Shown piece by piece: positions 25,939-35,215 of a stretch of DNA of 55,126 nucleotides. This stretch comes from CAZAQV01 sp964487255. Lineage in GTDB: Bacteria > Myxococcota_A > Polyangia > Polyangiales > CAZAQV01. Location of the stretch: positions 1 to 55,126 of the forward strand of contig CAZAQV010000036.1 of assembly GCA_964487255.1 (NCBI GenBank), written 5' to 3'. A program made the position numbers and the translations under genes. The notes beneath the pieces are model-generated. The model searched no databases. It worked only from the letters and a program-made list of their open reading frames with translations, and had not been told where the DNA came from. Position 1 is the stretch's first letter; every line of letters begins with the position of its first letter.

Positions 25939-26784
25939 CTACTTCGCTGGGGCTTGGTTGGAGCGGATCTTGCCCGTGATGCGGTCCACCACGTTGCTGT
26001 GCTCCTGCGTCGGCTCCTCGTCCGTCGTCACCGAGTCGACAATGCTGTGGGCCTTGCTGCGAGTGCCCTGTTTATTTGTCCGCAGATTGGGCAGCTGACG
26101 AAGTGTCGAAAGATCCTCAAAGACCAGACAGTAGAAGCCATAGAACTCGTTTTCGTCGATGGCACGAACGCGGGTTTCTTTGCCCTGCCACTCAAGCCAC
26201 TGCCGCTCCTCAGCGCCCTTACCTTCGAGCGTACCTTTTTTGCGGGCGGCGCGACCATAGCGCGCCTCAAGCGCGGCTGCGAAGTCGTCGAAGGGGCGAC
26301 CGGCGAAAACCTCAGACTTGAACGCCTTGTACCACTTCCAAAGTTTGTCATTGATGAAGAAGTAGTAGTTCTGCGAGTTCTCGTCGCGAATGACAATCAT
26401 CTCTTCGTTGTTGCGGTGGGTAAACTCGCCGCGCAAGAACGAAACGTCCCAACCGGTCTTGTTGCCATCGAACTTGGTGATCGAGTTGTGAACCTTTCGG
26501 ATCTCGACATTCATCTTGCGACGCATGCGGTCCTCTTCAATGGCGCCGGGTGCGGTGGCCAGAGGTTTGCGATACTTCTCGCGAATCTCTTTGACGAAGT
26601 GTTCGATGACTTCCTTCTTGCTCATGCCCCACTTCAGCTCACCGAACGCTGCGTCGATGGCCTCTTCGTTGGGGGCATGGTGACGCACACGCTTCTTCTT
26701 TCTTCGTTGAGCGTCCGCCGGAGAAGCCGCCCACAACATTCCCAGCAAGATTGAAAAACAAAAGATGAATCGTCGGTTACGCAT
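25939..26784 (-). CDS. Exported protein of unknown function
   Basis: 281 residues with a Sec signal peptide (MRNRRFIFCFSILLGMLWAA, probable cleavage after SPADA) and no lipobox. After a basic stretch (QRRKKKRVRHH) comes a domain beginning AFGELKWGMSKKEVIEHF, a pattern seen in periplasmic proteins with repeated WGMs-K-EV motifs. The middle has YYFFINDKLWKWYKAF and GRPFDDFAAALEARYG. GGGAAATT precedes the ATG at 26784. I cannot assign a family. A 7-bp hairpin (25892-25898/25906-25912) lies after the stop but has no T-run. Confidence 0.8.
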   Translation of the reverse strand: MRNRRFIFCFSILLGMLWAASPADAQRRKKKRVRHHAPNEEAIDAAFGELKWGMSKKEVIEHFVKEIREKYRKPLATAPGAIEEDRMRRKMNVEIRKVHNSITKFDGNKTGWDVSFLRGEFTHRNNEEMIVIRDENSQNYYFFINDKLWKWYKAFKSEVFAGRPFDDFAAALEARYGRAARKKGTLEGKGAEERQWLEWQGKETRVRAIDENEFYGFYCLVFEDLSTLRQLPNLRTNKQGTRSKAHSIVDSVTTDEEPTQEHSNVVDRITGKIRSNQAPAK

Positions 26785-26899
26785 GCAATTTCCCTCAGCT
26801 ATATCTTAGCTCACCCTACAGTGTCGTCCAATCAGCGACGCCGCCGCCCTTCACTGCAAAGTCGTCCACAATCACCGACGCCCCCGGGCGCGTGCCTAT

Positions 26900-27718
26900 T
26901 CAATCGAGGGTGACTTTATCCGGTTTGAGCAAGATCCCCTCGTTTTCCAGGTCGAGCACGAGAAGCGTCCCTCCGGTTACCGCTGCGGGCATAAAAAACA
27001 GGTTGATCAACGGAACGAACAGCGTGAGCCACACTGCGCTTCCGAAGCCGAGCATGGTCACAAAACGCTTTTTGACGAGCCCCACACGTTGCCCAAGCGT
27101 CAATCCGCGTCGTGCGGCGGGCCAATCGATGTAGCTGAGGGCCCAGTAAGATGCGGTGATCACAAACCCAAAGACGGTGTGCACAAGCGGACCGACCACA
27201 GGCACCACGAGCGACAAAACGAAAGTCATCAAGATGATCAGCAAGTAGCCCGACTCAAACGCGATAGTCCGCAGCAAGTCGCGCAGCACCGCCTTGAGTC
27301 GAAAAGGTGGCGCCTCGTTACCCGCAGCGACTTTCTCGACCGCCTGACTCAGTGCGTCATTAAAAGGGGCTGCGATCGGACTTGCGATCAGTACGACTGT
27401 GATGAGACCGACCGCGAGCATGATGAGACCCACGACAAACGAGAGGGCTTCGCGCGCGAAGTTCTGCACGGCGACCCACCAACCGTCTCCGCTCGGTGCG
27501 TCCCAAAACAGCGCGATCACGTCTTCGTGCAGGTGCCACGCAAACCAGCCCACCCCGATCAAACACGCGGCCGTGATGAGAATGGGCCAAATCCAAAAGC
27601 GGACCAGCCCCGGATGCTGCAGCAAGAAGCGAAAACCTTTGAGGGGGTAGGCGAATCCCACGCCAAACCCGCGAATCGGCGCGGTCCCGCCTCGTACAAT
27701 CTTCTTGCCTACGCCCAT
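26900..27718 (-). CDS. EI24/CysZ-family membrane protein
   Basis: 272 residues with four or five membrane segments (IWPILITAACLIGVGWFAW, a long segment near SFVVGLIMLAVGLITVV, YLLIILMTFVLSLVVPVVG, LTLFVPLINLFFMP). Family landmarks are APIRGFGVGFAYPLKGFRFL at the N-terminus and IASPIAAPFNDALSQAVE after the second helix. CysZ members are sulfate-uptake proteins; EI24 members have varied or unknown roles, so sulfate transport is only possible. The ATG at 27718 is preferred, with AGTAGG upstream; a TTG lies two codons earlier. Confidence 0.82.
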   Translation of the reverse strand: MGVGKKIVRGGTAPIRGFGVGFAYPLKGFRFLLQHPGLVRFWIWPILITAACLIGVGWFAWHLHEDVIALFWDAPSGDGWWVAVQNFAREALSFVVGLIMLAVGLITVVLIASPIAAPFNDALSQAVEKVAAGNEAPPFRLKAVLRDLLRTIAFESGYLLIILMTFVLSLVVPVVGPLVHTVFGFVITASYWALSYIDWPAARRGLTLGQRVGLVKKRFVTMLGFGSAVWLTLFVPLINLFFMPAAVTGGTLLVLDLENEGILLKPDKVTLD

Positions 27719-27767
27719 CGCCAACCTACTCTTCTACGCACGCGGCCTTTGAGATATTTCACCGGTT

Positions 27768-29249
27768 TCAGATCGAAGCGCCGCCGCCCGCGAAGGGGAG
27801 GATGGATTTGAGGTCCTCGTCGTTGAAACGCAGGCGCAATCCGAAGAAAAAGTCTCGCGAATCGTTGAAAGCGTCGTCGACGCCGCCGAGAATCCACAGC
27901 TTGGAGACGACTTCGAGCGCAAAACGGGCGCGCAAGCGAGGCAGGGCTTGCTCGCCAACGGCAAACGCATCGGCCGTGATCTCGAGCTGGTCGTCCATGA
28001 GATGAAAGTCGACGCCAATGCCGCCCGTCGACTCAAGAATGCCGAAACGGAGCGTCATAAAGTGGATACGCTTGGCGAACATCAAGCTGAAACGGAAGGC
28101 ATCGCGCGTTTCAATGCGGGTCTCTTGGTAAACCGCCGGCTCGCCCTCTGCGGGCGGCGAGCGCCGCACGTTGGTCTGCGTGAACTCGGTCAGACCACGC
28201 GGGTCGTTGATGAGCTGGAGCAAGTAGTAACGGTCTTCGCGCGGCTGCAGGCGAAGCGAAACGTAGCTCTTGAAGGTGTTTGCGAGAAAGTTGTACTCGC
28301 TTTGCAGACCAATAATCGTTTGTAGGCGCGAAATGGGCCCGACCACGCTGTTGATGCCTTCCGCAATCTCCTCGACCTCATCGATGAGGGCCTCGTCCTT
28401 GCTGAGGCGCCCGAGCGTACCCTCACCATCGGCAAGCCGACCGCTCGCCTCGCTGAAGTCCTGCAGCACCTCCTCGAGACGATGCGAGGCGCGGTTGATC
28501 GATGCCACCGTGTCCGCGATTTGGCCGCCGCCCGTTTCCAAGTTGTCCGGGTCTTCGCCGACCACTTCACGGATGCTGCTGGTGACCGCTTCCACGTCGT
28601 CGAGGATGGCAACGATCTTCGGCCCAGCCGTCGTCGTGGTCTCCTCAAGCGAAGCGAGCGTGCGTCCGACAGCCTCTTCGTTTTGCTGAATCGTGCGATT
28701 GATGGCTTCGAGTGCTTCGGACAGGTTTTGAAGCGCGCTCTTCATTTGCTCGCCGCCCTCGTCGGTACCAAACGCGCGCTCCATCTGCGCGGCGATGTTT
28801 TCGACAGACTCTGCTGTGCGCCCCACGCTGGCCAGGATGTCATCGGTGCTCTTCGCGCCTTCGACAACAGGCAACTCAGAGTCGGGGGGCAGCACCTCCT
28901 CGTCGAGCGACCCCGGATTGATGACCAGGAGCGACTCGCCCAAGATCGACGCCGTCTTCTTCTGCACGGTGGCATCGTCGTAAAGAGGAACGTCACCACG
29001 AACGTTGATGTCAACGCGCGCCTGCGCGCCTACCAAGCGGATGCTTTCGATGTGACCGACTTGGATACCGGCGATGAGCACACGCGACTTGGGCACGAGC
29101 CCCTGCGCGTCGTCGAAGATCGCGTAGACCCCGTAGTCATCATCACCGCCCGTCGTCTCGTCGACAAGCAAATACGCGCCCCAGAGCAGGCCAATGCCGG
29201 CAACGACCAAGAGGCCCACTTTGGCCGATGTCCACAAGTCTTTGTTCAT
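27768..29249 (-). CDS. MCE/MlaD-domain protein
   Basis: 493 residues. One N-terminal membrane helix (AKVGLLVVAGIGLLWGAYLL) leads to a single MCE domain at about 35-115 (GLVPKSRVLIAGIQVGHIESI). A long helical/coiled-coil region at 130-310 and a C-terminal beta-rich part (SLRLQPREDRYYLLQLIND) follow. MCE proteins form hexamers bridging inner and outer membranes to move phospholipids. No MlaE/MlaF genes are adjacent, so partners are encoded elsewhere or this is an orphan. The C-terminal half resembles an outer-membrane-associated beta domain common in delta-type bacteria. Confidence 0.9.
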   Translation of the reverse strand: MNKDLWTSAKVGLLVVAGIGLLWGAYLLVDETTGGDDDYGVYAIFDDAQGLVPKSRVLIAGIQVGHIESIRLVGAQARVDINVRGDVPLYDDATVQKKTASILGESLLVINPGSLDEEVLPPDSELPVVEGAKSTDDILASVGRTAESVENIAAQMERAFGTDEGGEQMKSALQNLSEALEAINRTIQQNEEAVGRTLASLEETTTTAGPKIVAILDDVEAVTSSIREVVGEDPDNLETGGGQIADTVASINRASHRLEEVLQDFSEASGRLADGEGTLGRLSKDEALIDEVEEIAEGINSVVGPISRLQTIIGLQSEYNFLANTFKSYVSLRLQPREDRYYLLQLINDPRGLTEFTQTNVRRSPPAEGEPAVYQETRIETRDAFRFSLMFAKRIHFMTLRFGILESTGGIGVDFHLMDDQLEITADAFAVGEQALPRLRARFALEVVSKLWILGGVDDAFNDSRDFFFGLRLRFNDEDLKSILPFAGGGASI

Positions 29250-29318
29250 TCGAGAAATGAGTTCGCGCTCGTTAAGGGTACTTCTAATTGCAGGCGCGAC
29301 TCAAAAATGCGTGTATAG

Positions 29319-30101
29319 GTGGGCGCAGTGACCCCCGCAATCGCCGCGCTTTTGGGAGCAATCCAGGGACTTACCGAGTTTCTGCCCGTGTCGAGTAGCG
29401 GTCATGTCGCCCTGGGCGCGGTCTTGTTCCATCTTGAAGACCTATCGATTGGCGCCGTCCTGATCGTGCACATCGGGACACTTCTGGCGACGCTCGTCGT
29501 GCTGCGAAAAGACGTCATCAGCCCGGCCATCGCGTTGGCAACCCACCTGACGAATCCGATGGCGACAGCGCAGAGCCGCGAGGCGATTGGCATCCTCGTA
29601 GGCACCCTGCCGACCGCGATCATCGGACTTGTGCTGCGGCATTGGGTCGAAGAGGCGGCCAATGCCCCGACGGTCATCGCGTTGGCTTTTGTCGTGACGG
29701 CGGCGCTGCTGCTGACGACACGCGCGAAGCTCAAAGAGCGGCCCGACCTACCCATGTGGGTCTACTTTTTCATCGGCGTCGTGCAAGGGTTTGCGGTCTT
29801 CCCGGGCATCAGCCGGAGCGGCTCGACCATCGCAGCCGCCATGCTGGTGGGCGTGCCTCCGGCCGCCGCCTTCCGCGTTTCATTTCTGCTCTCGATACCG
29901 GCCATCGCCGGGGCGACGTTGCTCGAGGCCAGCGGCGGTGGTCTGGTCGTCGATACGCCCGCTCTCATCTCGGGCGTGGTCGCGTTCGTCACCGGCTGGG
30001 CCGCGCTCTTGCTGCTGCGTAGCCTCGTCACCCTGGGGCGCCTATGGTGGTTCGCGCTCTACCTGATTCCGCTCGCGGTGCTCACATTCTTGATGGGCTG
30101 A
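29319..30101 (+). CDS. uppP: Undecaprenyl-diphosphatase
   Basis: 260 residues, polytopic. It recycles the lipid carrier for cell-wall and polysaccharide synthesis. The two family signatures are GLTEFLPVSSSGH near the N-terminus and FPGISRSGSTIAAAM at about 165. Start is GTG at 29319 or 29328; the second gives the more usual N-terminus (TPAIAALLGAIQG). It is divergent from the MCE gene. The next gene, 15 bases on, makes GDP-mannose, so the two may share a transcript for surface polysaccharide supply. Confidence 0.95.
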   Translation: MGAVTPAIAALLGAIQGLTEFLPVSSSGHVALGAVLFHLEDLSIGAVLIVHIGTLLATLVVLRKDVISPAIALATHLTNPMATAQSREAIGILVGTLPTAIIGLVLRHWVEEAANAPTVIALAFVVTAALLLTTRAKLKERPDLPMWVYFFIGVVQGFAVFPGISRSGSTIAAAMLVGVPPAAAFRVSFLLSIPAIAGATLLEASGGGLVVDTPALISGVVAFVTGWAALLLLRSLVTLGRLWWFALYLIPLAVLTFLMG

Positions 30102-30116
30102 TGTTATAAGCGGGTC

Positions 30117-31184
30117 ATGACGCGGCACGCGGTAATCATGGCAGGCGGAGTCGGCGCGCGTTTTTGGCCCGCCTCGCGCAAGCACTCGCCCAAACAACTT
30201 CTCGCTCTCGGGCCAGACGCGGACCGCTCGCTCTTGCAGTGCACGGTCGACCGCCTCGCCTCTGTGGTTGAACGCAAGAACATCCACGTGGTGACCGCGC
30301 GCCACCTGGCGGACGCTACGCGTAAAGCGGTCGGTGACGTACCCGCCGAAAACGTATTCGAAGAGCCCATCGGGCGTAACACGGCGCCGTGCATCGCCTG
30401 GGCAACCGCTGAAATACGTCGCACCACGCCAAACGCGACCATCGGTGTGTTTCCCGCCGACCATCACATCGGCGATGAGTCCACCTACCGCAACGTGGTG
30501 GAGCGCGCCTTCGGGCTCGCTCAGGACCCACACATCGTCACCATCGGAATCACCCCTACTCGACCTGAAACCGGGTATGGGTACATCGACGCGGGCCAAG
30601 CGCTCGACGGCGTGGATGGCGCCTTCGAGGTCAAAGGCTTCGTGGAGAAGCCAGACTCACCGACCGCAAAAAAGTATCTCGAAGCGGGAAACTTCTATTG
30701 GAACAGCGGCATGTTCTTTTTTTCCGCCGCAACGATGTGGCGTGCCCTCGAAGCCCACACCCCCAGCATTGCCAAGAGCGCGGCCCGCATCGCGCAAGCG
30801 GCGGACGACAAGACTCAGGTGCTCGACGAACTCTTCCCTGCGATGGAATCCATCTCCATCGACTATGCGGTCATGGAGCGTGCGCAGGCCGTACGCGTCG
30901 TGACCGGAGACTTCGGGTGGTCCGACCTCGGCAGTTGGCAGACCGCTTGGGAGTTGGCCGGCAAAGACGACGATCAAAATGCGGCTCGCGCCGGCGATGT
31001 CATGATGCGCAGCGAAGGCTGCCTGGTGCGTGCGCCCGAGGGCAAGACCGTCGCCCTACTCGGCTGCCAAGACCTTGTTGTGGTCGACACCGGTGACGCC
31101 CTACTCATCACGCCTCGAGAGCGTGCCCAAGAGGTTCGCGACATCGTCGACGTGCTCAAAAAGCGCGGCAGCGAACTCCTCTAA
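30117..31184 (+). CDS. manC: Mannose-1-phosphate guanylyltransferase
   Basis: 355 residues, the short form without a phosphomannose isomerase domain. The nucleotidyltransferase signature MAGGVGARFWPASRKHSPKQ opens the protein, with VFPADHHIGD and VKGFVEKPDSP further on. It makes GDP-mannose from mannose-1-phosphate and GTP for glycans. Family length and motifs match ManC/AlgA N-terminal domains. It follows uppP by 15 bases and precedes feoA by 48. Confidence 0.93.
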   Translation: MTRHAVIMAGGVGARFWPASRKHSPKQLLALGPDADRSLLQCTVDRLASVVERKNIHVVTARHLADATRKAVGDVPAENVFEEPIGRNTAPCIAWATAEIRRTTPNATIGVFPADHHIGDESTYRNVVERAFGLAQDPHIVTIGITPTRPETGYGYIDAGQALDGVDGAFEVKGFVEKPDSPTAKKYLEAGNFYWNSGMFFFSAATMWRALEAHTPSIAKSAARIAQAADDKTQVLDELFPAMESISIDYAVMERAQAVRVVTGDFGWSDLGSWQTAWELAGKDDDQNAARAGDVMMRSEGCLVRAPEGKTVALLGCQDLVVVDTGDALLITPRERAQEVRDIVDVLKKRGSELL

Positions 31185-31232
31185 AGGGTTCGAAGGTTGC
31201 CGGATGCGGCGTTCCAATCTATCTTCTAGAAG

Positions 31233-31517
31233 GTGAAAGTCGTTTTCAATAAGGCATCGGATGCGGCCGACGGCAAACGACTGTGTGACCTCAAGGCGGG
31301 CGAATTCGCGAAGGTTCTCGCGGTGGATTGCGAAGGGTCCAGCCGAGGACGACTCCTTGAGCTGGGCGTCTTGCCTGGGACACGACTGCGCTACGTGCGA
31401 AAGGCACCCTTCGGTGACCCTCTTGTCGTTGAGCTTCGGGGTTACGCCCTCTCGGTCGGGAAGAGCGACGCGAAGAATATTTGGGTCGCGCCGGAAGCAG
31501 AAGCCTCACGCGCATGA
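31233..31517 (+). CDS. feoA: Ferrous iron transport protein A
   Basis: 94 residues, an SH3-like cytosolic FeoA: LCDLKAGEFAKVLAVD, then RLLELGVLPGTRLRYVRKAPFGDPLVVELRGYALSV, which is diagnostic. It starts with GTG at 31233. The stop overlaps the FeoB start (ATGA). No Fur box is recognisable upstream. Confidence 0.93.
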   Translation: MKVVFNKASDAADGKRLCDLKAGEFAKVLAVDCEGSSRGRLLELGVLPGTRLRYVRKAPFGDPLVVELRGYALSVGKSDAKNIWVAPEAEASRA

Positions 31518-33709
31518 GCGAGCCCGAACACACCATCTTGCTCGTCGGCAACCCGAACAGTGGCAAGACATCGGTTTTCAACCGCATGACCGGTGCGAGC
31601 GCGCGCGTGGGCAACTACCCGGGCATCACTGTCGAGCGCATGGAGGGCAGCTACTACGCTGGCGATGGAACGCGATATCGCGTGGTCGACCTGCCCGGCA
31701 CCTATAGCCTGACCGCGCGCTCGCTGGACGAAGCGCTCGTAGCCGATGCGCTGCTCGCGGCGATCCAGGACGATGCGCCCACCACGGTGGTTGTCGTGCT
31801 CGATGCAACGGCGCTCGAGCGAGGCCTTTACCTCACGCAACAGGTGCTCTCCCTGCAACTGCCGACGGTGATCGCGCTCAACATGATCGACGAGGTGGAG
31901 CAAGGCGCGGCACGCGACTGTCGTGAGCGGCTCGGCGAGGCGATGCACCTCGTCGAATGCTGTCCGATGAGCGCCGCCACCGGTTCTGGCTTCGAGGCGT
32001 TTCGACGCTCCTTGGACCAAACCTTGCGCTCAAACGTGACCGCGTCGCCGCCGCCGCTCCAATATGTCGCGCAGCTCCGCCCGCACGTCGAGCGCTTGAC
32101 CCAGGCCATCCCGGCGGGTCTCGCACGGAGCGCCGAAACATGGGCGCGTTGGGCACTGCTGAGCGTGAACCACCAGGAGCAGCTGCACACGCCCACCATC
32201 GGCGCAACCTTCAACGCGGCATTCTGGTCCGAGGTTCAGGCGGTGCGCGACGCCGCCGAAAAAGAGCAAATCGACCTCGAGCTTGAACTCATCGAGCCGG
32301 GCTACAAGTGGGTTTCACAGGCCTTGCGGGACCGCGCGCCCGCCCAAAAGCGCTCGACCGACCCAAGCCGTCTCGATGATGTTCTCACCCACCCGCTATG
32401 GGGCCTCTTGATCTTCTTGGCCGTCATGACCCTTCTGTTTCAGCTTCTGTTCAGCTGGTCCGACCCGGCGATTTCGCTGATCGAGGAGTTTGTCGGCATG
32501 TGCCAAGAGCTTGCGCGCGCGCTGCTACCGCCCGGTCCGGTCGAGGACCTGCTGGTAGAGGGTGTCATCGCAGGCGTGGGGAATGTGATCGTCTTCGTGC
32601 CGCAAATCGCGATCTTGTTCTTGCTGGTGACGCTGCTTGAAGACTCGGGTTACCTCGCACGGGTCGCTTTTGTGCTCGACCGGATGATGGGGCTAGTGGG
32701 GCTTCACGGCAAAGCCTTCATTCCGATGCTCTCGGGCGTCGCCTGCGCCATCCCCGCGATCATGGCGACACGCACCATCGAGGACCGCAAGGACCGCTTG
32801 TTGACCATGATGGTGATCCCGCTGATGTCATGCTCGGCGCGCCTTCCGGTCTATGTATTGGTCACCGCCGTGGTGTTTGCTGGAGCCGCACCGATCTTGG
32901 GATTTGTCGACGTGGGCGCTGTCGTGCTGGCCAGCATGTACGCGCTTTCGGTCGTGGCCGCACTGCTGGCAGCAGCGGTTTTGCGGCGCACGGTCGTTCG
33001 CGGCAAACGCCCAGCGTTTATCTTGGAACTGCCGCCGTATCGCCGTCCTATTCTGCGCAACGTACTGGTCGCGACGTGGCAGCGCGTTCGCGTGTTTTTG
33101 GTGGACGCAGGCACGGTCATCTTGGCGTTCACGATCGTGCTCTGGGCCCTTTTGACCTATCCGAAGGACGAGATGGCCGAGGCAGAGTTCGAGCGGCAGA
33201 GGAGCGCCGTACTTTCGTCAGCACAGACTGAGGAAGACAAGGAGGCCGCGCTAGCACGCATCGACGCCAGAGAGTCGTCGCACAGCATCGATCACAGTGC
33301 GCTCGGGCGCGTCGGACACGCGATCGAACCTGCGATCGAACCACTCGGTATGGACCACCGCATCGGCATCGCTATCTTGGGCGCGTTTGCCGCGCGCGAG
33401 GTTTTTGTCTCGACGCTCGGCATTATCTTTGGGCACGGCGAAACCGATGAGCAAGACGAGGGGCTGCGAACTACGCTGGCGCGCGCCAAGCACGACGACG
33501 GACGCAAACTGATGACTCCGCTTTCGGGCGTCGCACTGATGGTCTTCTTTGTACTGGCCTGTCAGTGTATGAGCACACTCGCGGTCATCAAACGAGAAAC
33601 GGGCGGTTTTCGCGTGCCGCTGTTCGTGTTCGTGTACATGTCCATTTTGGCATATGTTTCAGCCCTTATCGTCTACCAAGTCGGTTTACAGCTAGGATTG
33701 GGAAGTTGA
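31514..33709 (+). CDS. feoB: Ferrous iron transporter FeoB
   Basis: 731 residues. The N-terminal G domain has G1 VGNPNSGKTSVFN, the switch NYPGITVE, G3 DLPGTYSL, G4 NMID and G5 MSAATGSGF. The membrane part has the family gate sequences SGVACAIPAIMATRTI and MSCSARLPVYVLV. The ATG at 31514 (MSEPEHTILL) overlaps the feoA stop; the longer frame upstream is the shadow of feoA. An in-frame insertion of charged residues around EFERQRSAVLSSAQTEEDKE lies between late membrane helices. The stop overlaps a third small gene as TGATG. Confidence 0.97.
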   Translation: MSEPEHTILLVGNPNSGKTSVFNRMTGASARVGNYPGITVERMEGSYYAGDGTRYRVVDLPGTYSLTARSLDEALVADALLAAIQDDAPTTVVVVLDATALERGLYLTQQVLSLQLPTVIALNMIDEVEQGAARDCRERLGEAMHLVECCPMSAATGSGFEAFRRSLDQTLRSNVTASPPPLQYVAQLRPHVERLTQAIPAGLARSAETWARWALLSVNHQEQLHTPTIGATFNAAFWSEVQAVRDAAEKEQIDLELELIEPGYKWVSQALRDRAPAQKRSTDPSRLDDVLTHPLWGLLIFLAVMTLLFQLLFSWSDPAISLIEEFVGMCQELARALLPPGPVEDLLVEGVIAGVGNVIVFVPQIAILFLLVTLLEDSGYLARVAFVLDRMMGLVGLHGKAFIPMLSGVACAIPAIMATRTIEDRKDRLLTMMVIPLMSCSARLPVYVLVTAVVFAGAAPILGFVDVGAVVLASMYALSVVAALLAAAVLRRTVVRGKRPAFILELPPYRRPILRNVLVATWQRVRVFLVDAGTVILAFTIVLWALLTYPKDEMAEAEFERQRSAVLSSAQTEEDKEAALARIDARESSHSIDHSALGRVGHAIEPAIEPLGMDHRIGIAILGAFAAREVFVSTLGIIFGHGETDEQDEGLRTTLARAKHDDGRKLMTPLSGVALMVFFVLACQCMSTLAVIKRETGGFRVPLFVFVYMSILAYVSALIVYQVGLQLGLGS

Positions 33710-33954
33710 TGAGCCCGCTTCACGCCACACTGCATGCCTACCTTGATACGGGACAAGAACTCGTTGTCGCGGCAATCGTGCTGCTCGCGGTGGCATTTCT
33801 GCTGTGGCGCCTGCTGCGCCGAGAAGCTACCCCTGGATGTTCGGATTCGTGCCACGGCCCCACGCGGGAACCGTCGAAACTGCTAAAACCCGAAAGCTTA
33901 GTGCGCAATAAGCACCAAACACGCGACGAGCAAAAGCTTCGCCAGAATCCCTAG
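33709..33954 (+). CDS. Small single-helix membrane protein downstream of feoB
   Basis: 81 residues beginning MSPLHATLHAYL. A membrane helix at about 18-32 (ELVVAAIVLLAVAFLLWRLL) is followed by TPGCSDSCHG and a hydrophilic tail. It starts inside the feoB stop (TGATG), so it is translationally coupled. Its size, single helix and C-x3-CH motif recall the FeoB-associated Cys-rich membrane proteins, but the Cys cluster is weaker than in that family. A role in ferrous iron handling is inferred from coupling alone. Confidence 0.7.
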   Translation: MSPLHATLHAYLDTGQELVVAAIVLLAVAFLLWRLLRREATPGCSDSCHGPTREPSKLLKPESLVRNKHQTRDEQKLRQNP

Positions 33955-33978
33955 TTTTTGCCTCACGAAATTCGGCTT

Positions 33979-35085
33979 GTGAATCCATCCAGCATAGACC
34001 ACCGACCCACGCGCCTCGAAGTCGATTTGGGGGCGATCGAAAAGAATCTGCATCGGTTACAGGCCGACGCCTCTCCCGCCCTGCTTTGGCCTGTCGTCAA
34101 AGCCAACGCCTATGGTCACGGCATGGAAGTGATCGCGACCGAACTCGAAAAGCGGGGCGTGTGTGGCCTGTGTGTCGCGACCTTTGCCGAGGGGCGTCGC
34201 CTCCGTGCGTTGGGCCTGCAGATACCGATTCTGGTTATGGGCGGCGCTTTTGGTGCAGAGCGCTCCGAGGCGAGCGCGCTCAAGCTTTTGTGCGCGGTAC
34301 GCGACATCGACGACCTGCGCCTTTGGTCCGAGATCGGGAACAAGCGACTTGCGCTCAAGATCGACGCGGGCATGCACCGACTTGGTGTGCAGCCGGAGCA
34401 CATCAGCGAAGTGGCTGAACTAGCCAAGGCCGGGGAAATCGCGCTTGTTCTCACCCACCTTCCCAGCAACGAACTGAGCGCAGAGGATCCGCGAACGCAA
34501 CACCAGCTAGACGTCTTTGACGACGCGTTCGCGCGACTCGTGCGCGATGGTGTTTGCGAAGAGTCCACACCCCGCTCCGCACTCAACAGCGCGGGCTGTA
34601 TGCGGAGCCCGTTTTACCGCTACGAAATCGTTCGCCCGGGCTTGGCGCTCTACGGCATGGATCCACGCCCTCAATGCGACGGCTTGCAACAGGCCGCGCG
34701 GCTGGTCTCCGCGATCAGTGCCCTTCGTGAGATTGAACCAGGCGAGCGTGTCGGTTACGAGGGAGCCTTCGTCGCAAGCCGTCCCACCCGCGTCGCGACG
34801 GTTCCAATCGGCTACGGCGACGGTTACCTGCGGGCTTATGCAGGGCGCGCCCAGGTGCTCGTTCGCGGCCAGCGCGCGCCGCTCATCGGTCGCGTCTCGA
34901 TGGACCAAATCACCGTCGATGTGAGCGATGTCGCGCATGTGCTCCGCGGGGACGAAGTCGTACTTCTCGGCGCACAGAACACCGAGCGCATCAGCGCCGA
35001 CGAACTAGCATCGTGGGGCCAAACCATCAGCTACGAAGTGACCACGCTCATCAGCGAACGCGTCCCCCGGACTTACGCGCGCTAA
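33979..35085 (+). CDS. alr: Alanine racemase
   Basis: About 368 residues. The PLP lysine is in PVVKANAYGHGMEVIA, the second catalytic tyrosine is in GERVGYEGAFVA, and the C-terminal domain reads VPIGYGDGYLRAYAGRAQVLV and LIGRVSMDQITVDVSD. It supplies D-alanine for peptidoglycan. Starts at TTG 33958 or GTG 33979; neither has a good ribosome site. I use 33979 because it gives the usual length. It is four to 25 bases after the feoB-linked small gene, perhaps by read-through. Confidence 0.93.
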   Translation: MNPSSIDHRPTRLEVDLGAIEKNLHRLQADASPALLWPVVKANAYGHGMEVIATELEKRGVCGLCVATFAEGRRLRALGLQIPILVMGGAFGAERSEASALKLLCAVRDIDDLRLWSEIGNKRLALKIDAGMHRLGVQPEHISEVAELAKAGEIALVLTHLPSNELSAEDPRTQHQLDVFDDAFARLVRDGVCEESTPRSALNSAGCMRSPFYRYEIVRPGLALYGMDPRPQCDGLQQAARLVSAISALREIEPGERVGYEGAFVASRPTRVATVPIGYGDGYLRAYAGRAQVLVRGQRAPLIGRVSMDQITVDVSDVAHVLRGDEVVLLGAQNTERISADELASWGQTISYEVTTLISERVPRTYAR

Positions 35086-35215
35086 CCCCGGAAGATTCAC
35101 AACCACGCGGTGGATCACGCCGATCCGTTCCGCTTACCGTCTCGCTTGAACCGCCTCAAAGCCTTCGAGACGATGGCGCTTTGCACACCAAACCAAGCTC
35201 AGGTAGTGCTGTGCG

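Noticed and set aside
25828..26754. 308-aa plus-strand frame
   Set aside because: It is antisense to an exported protein with a clear signal peptide and ribosome site.
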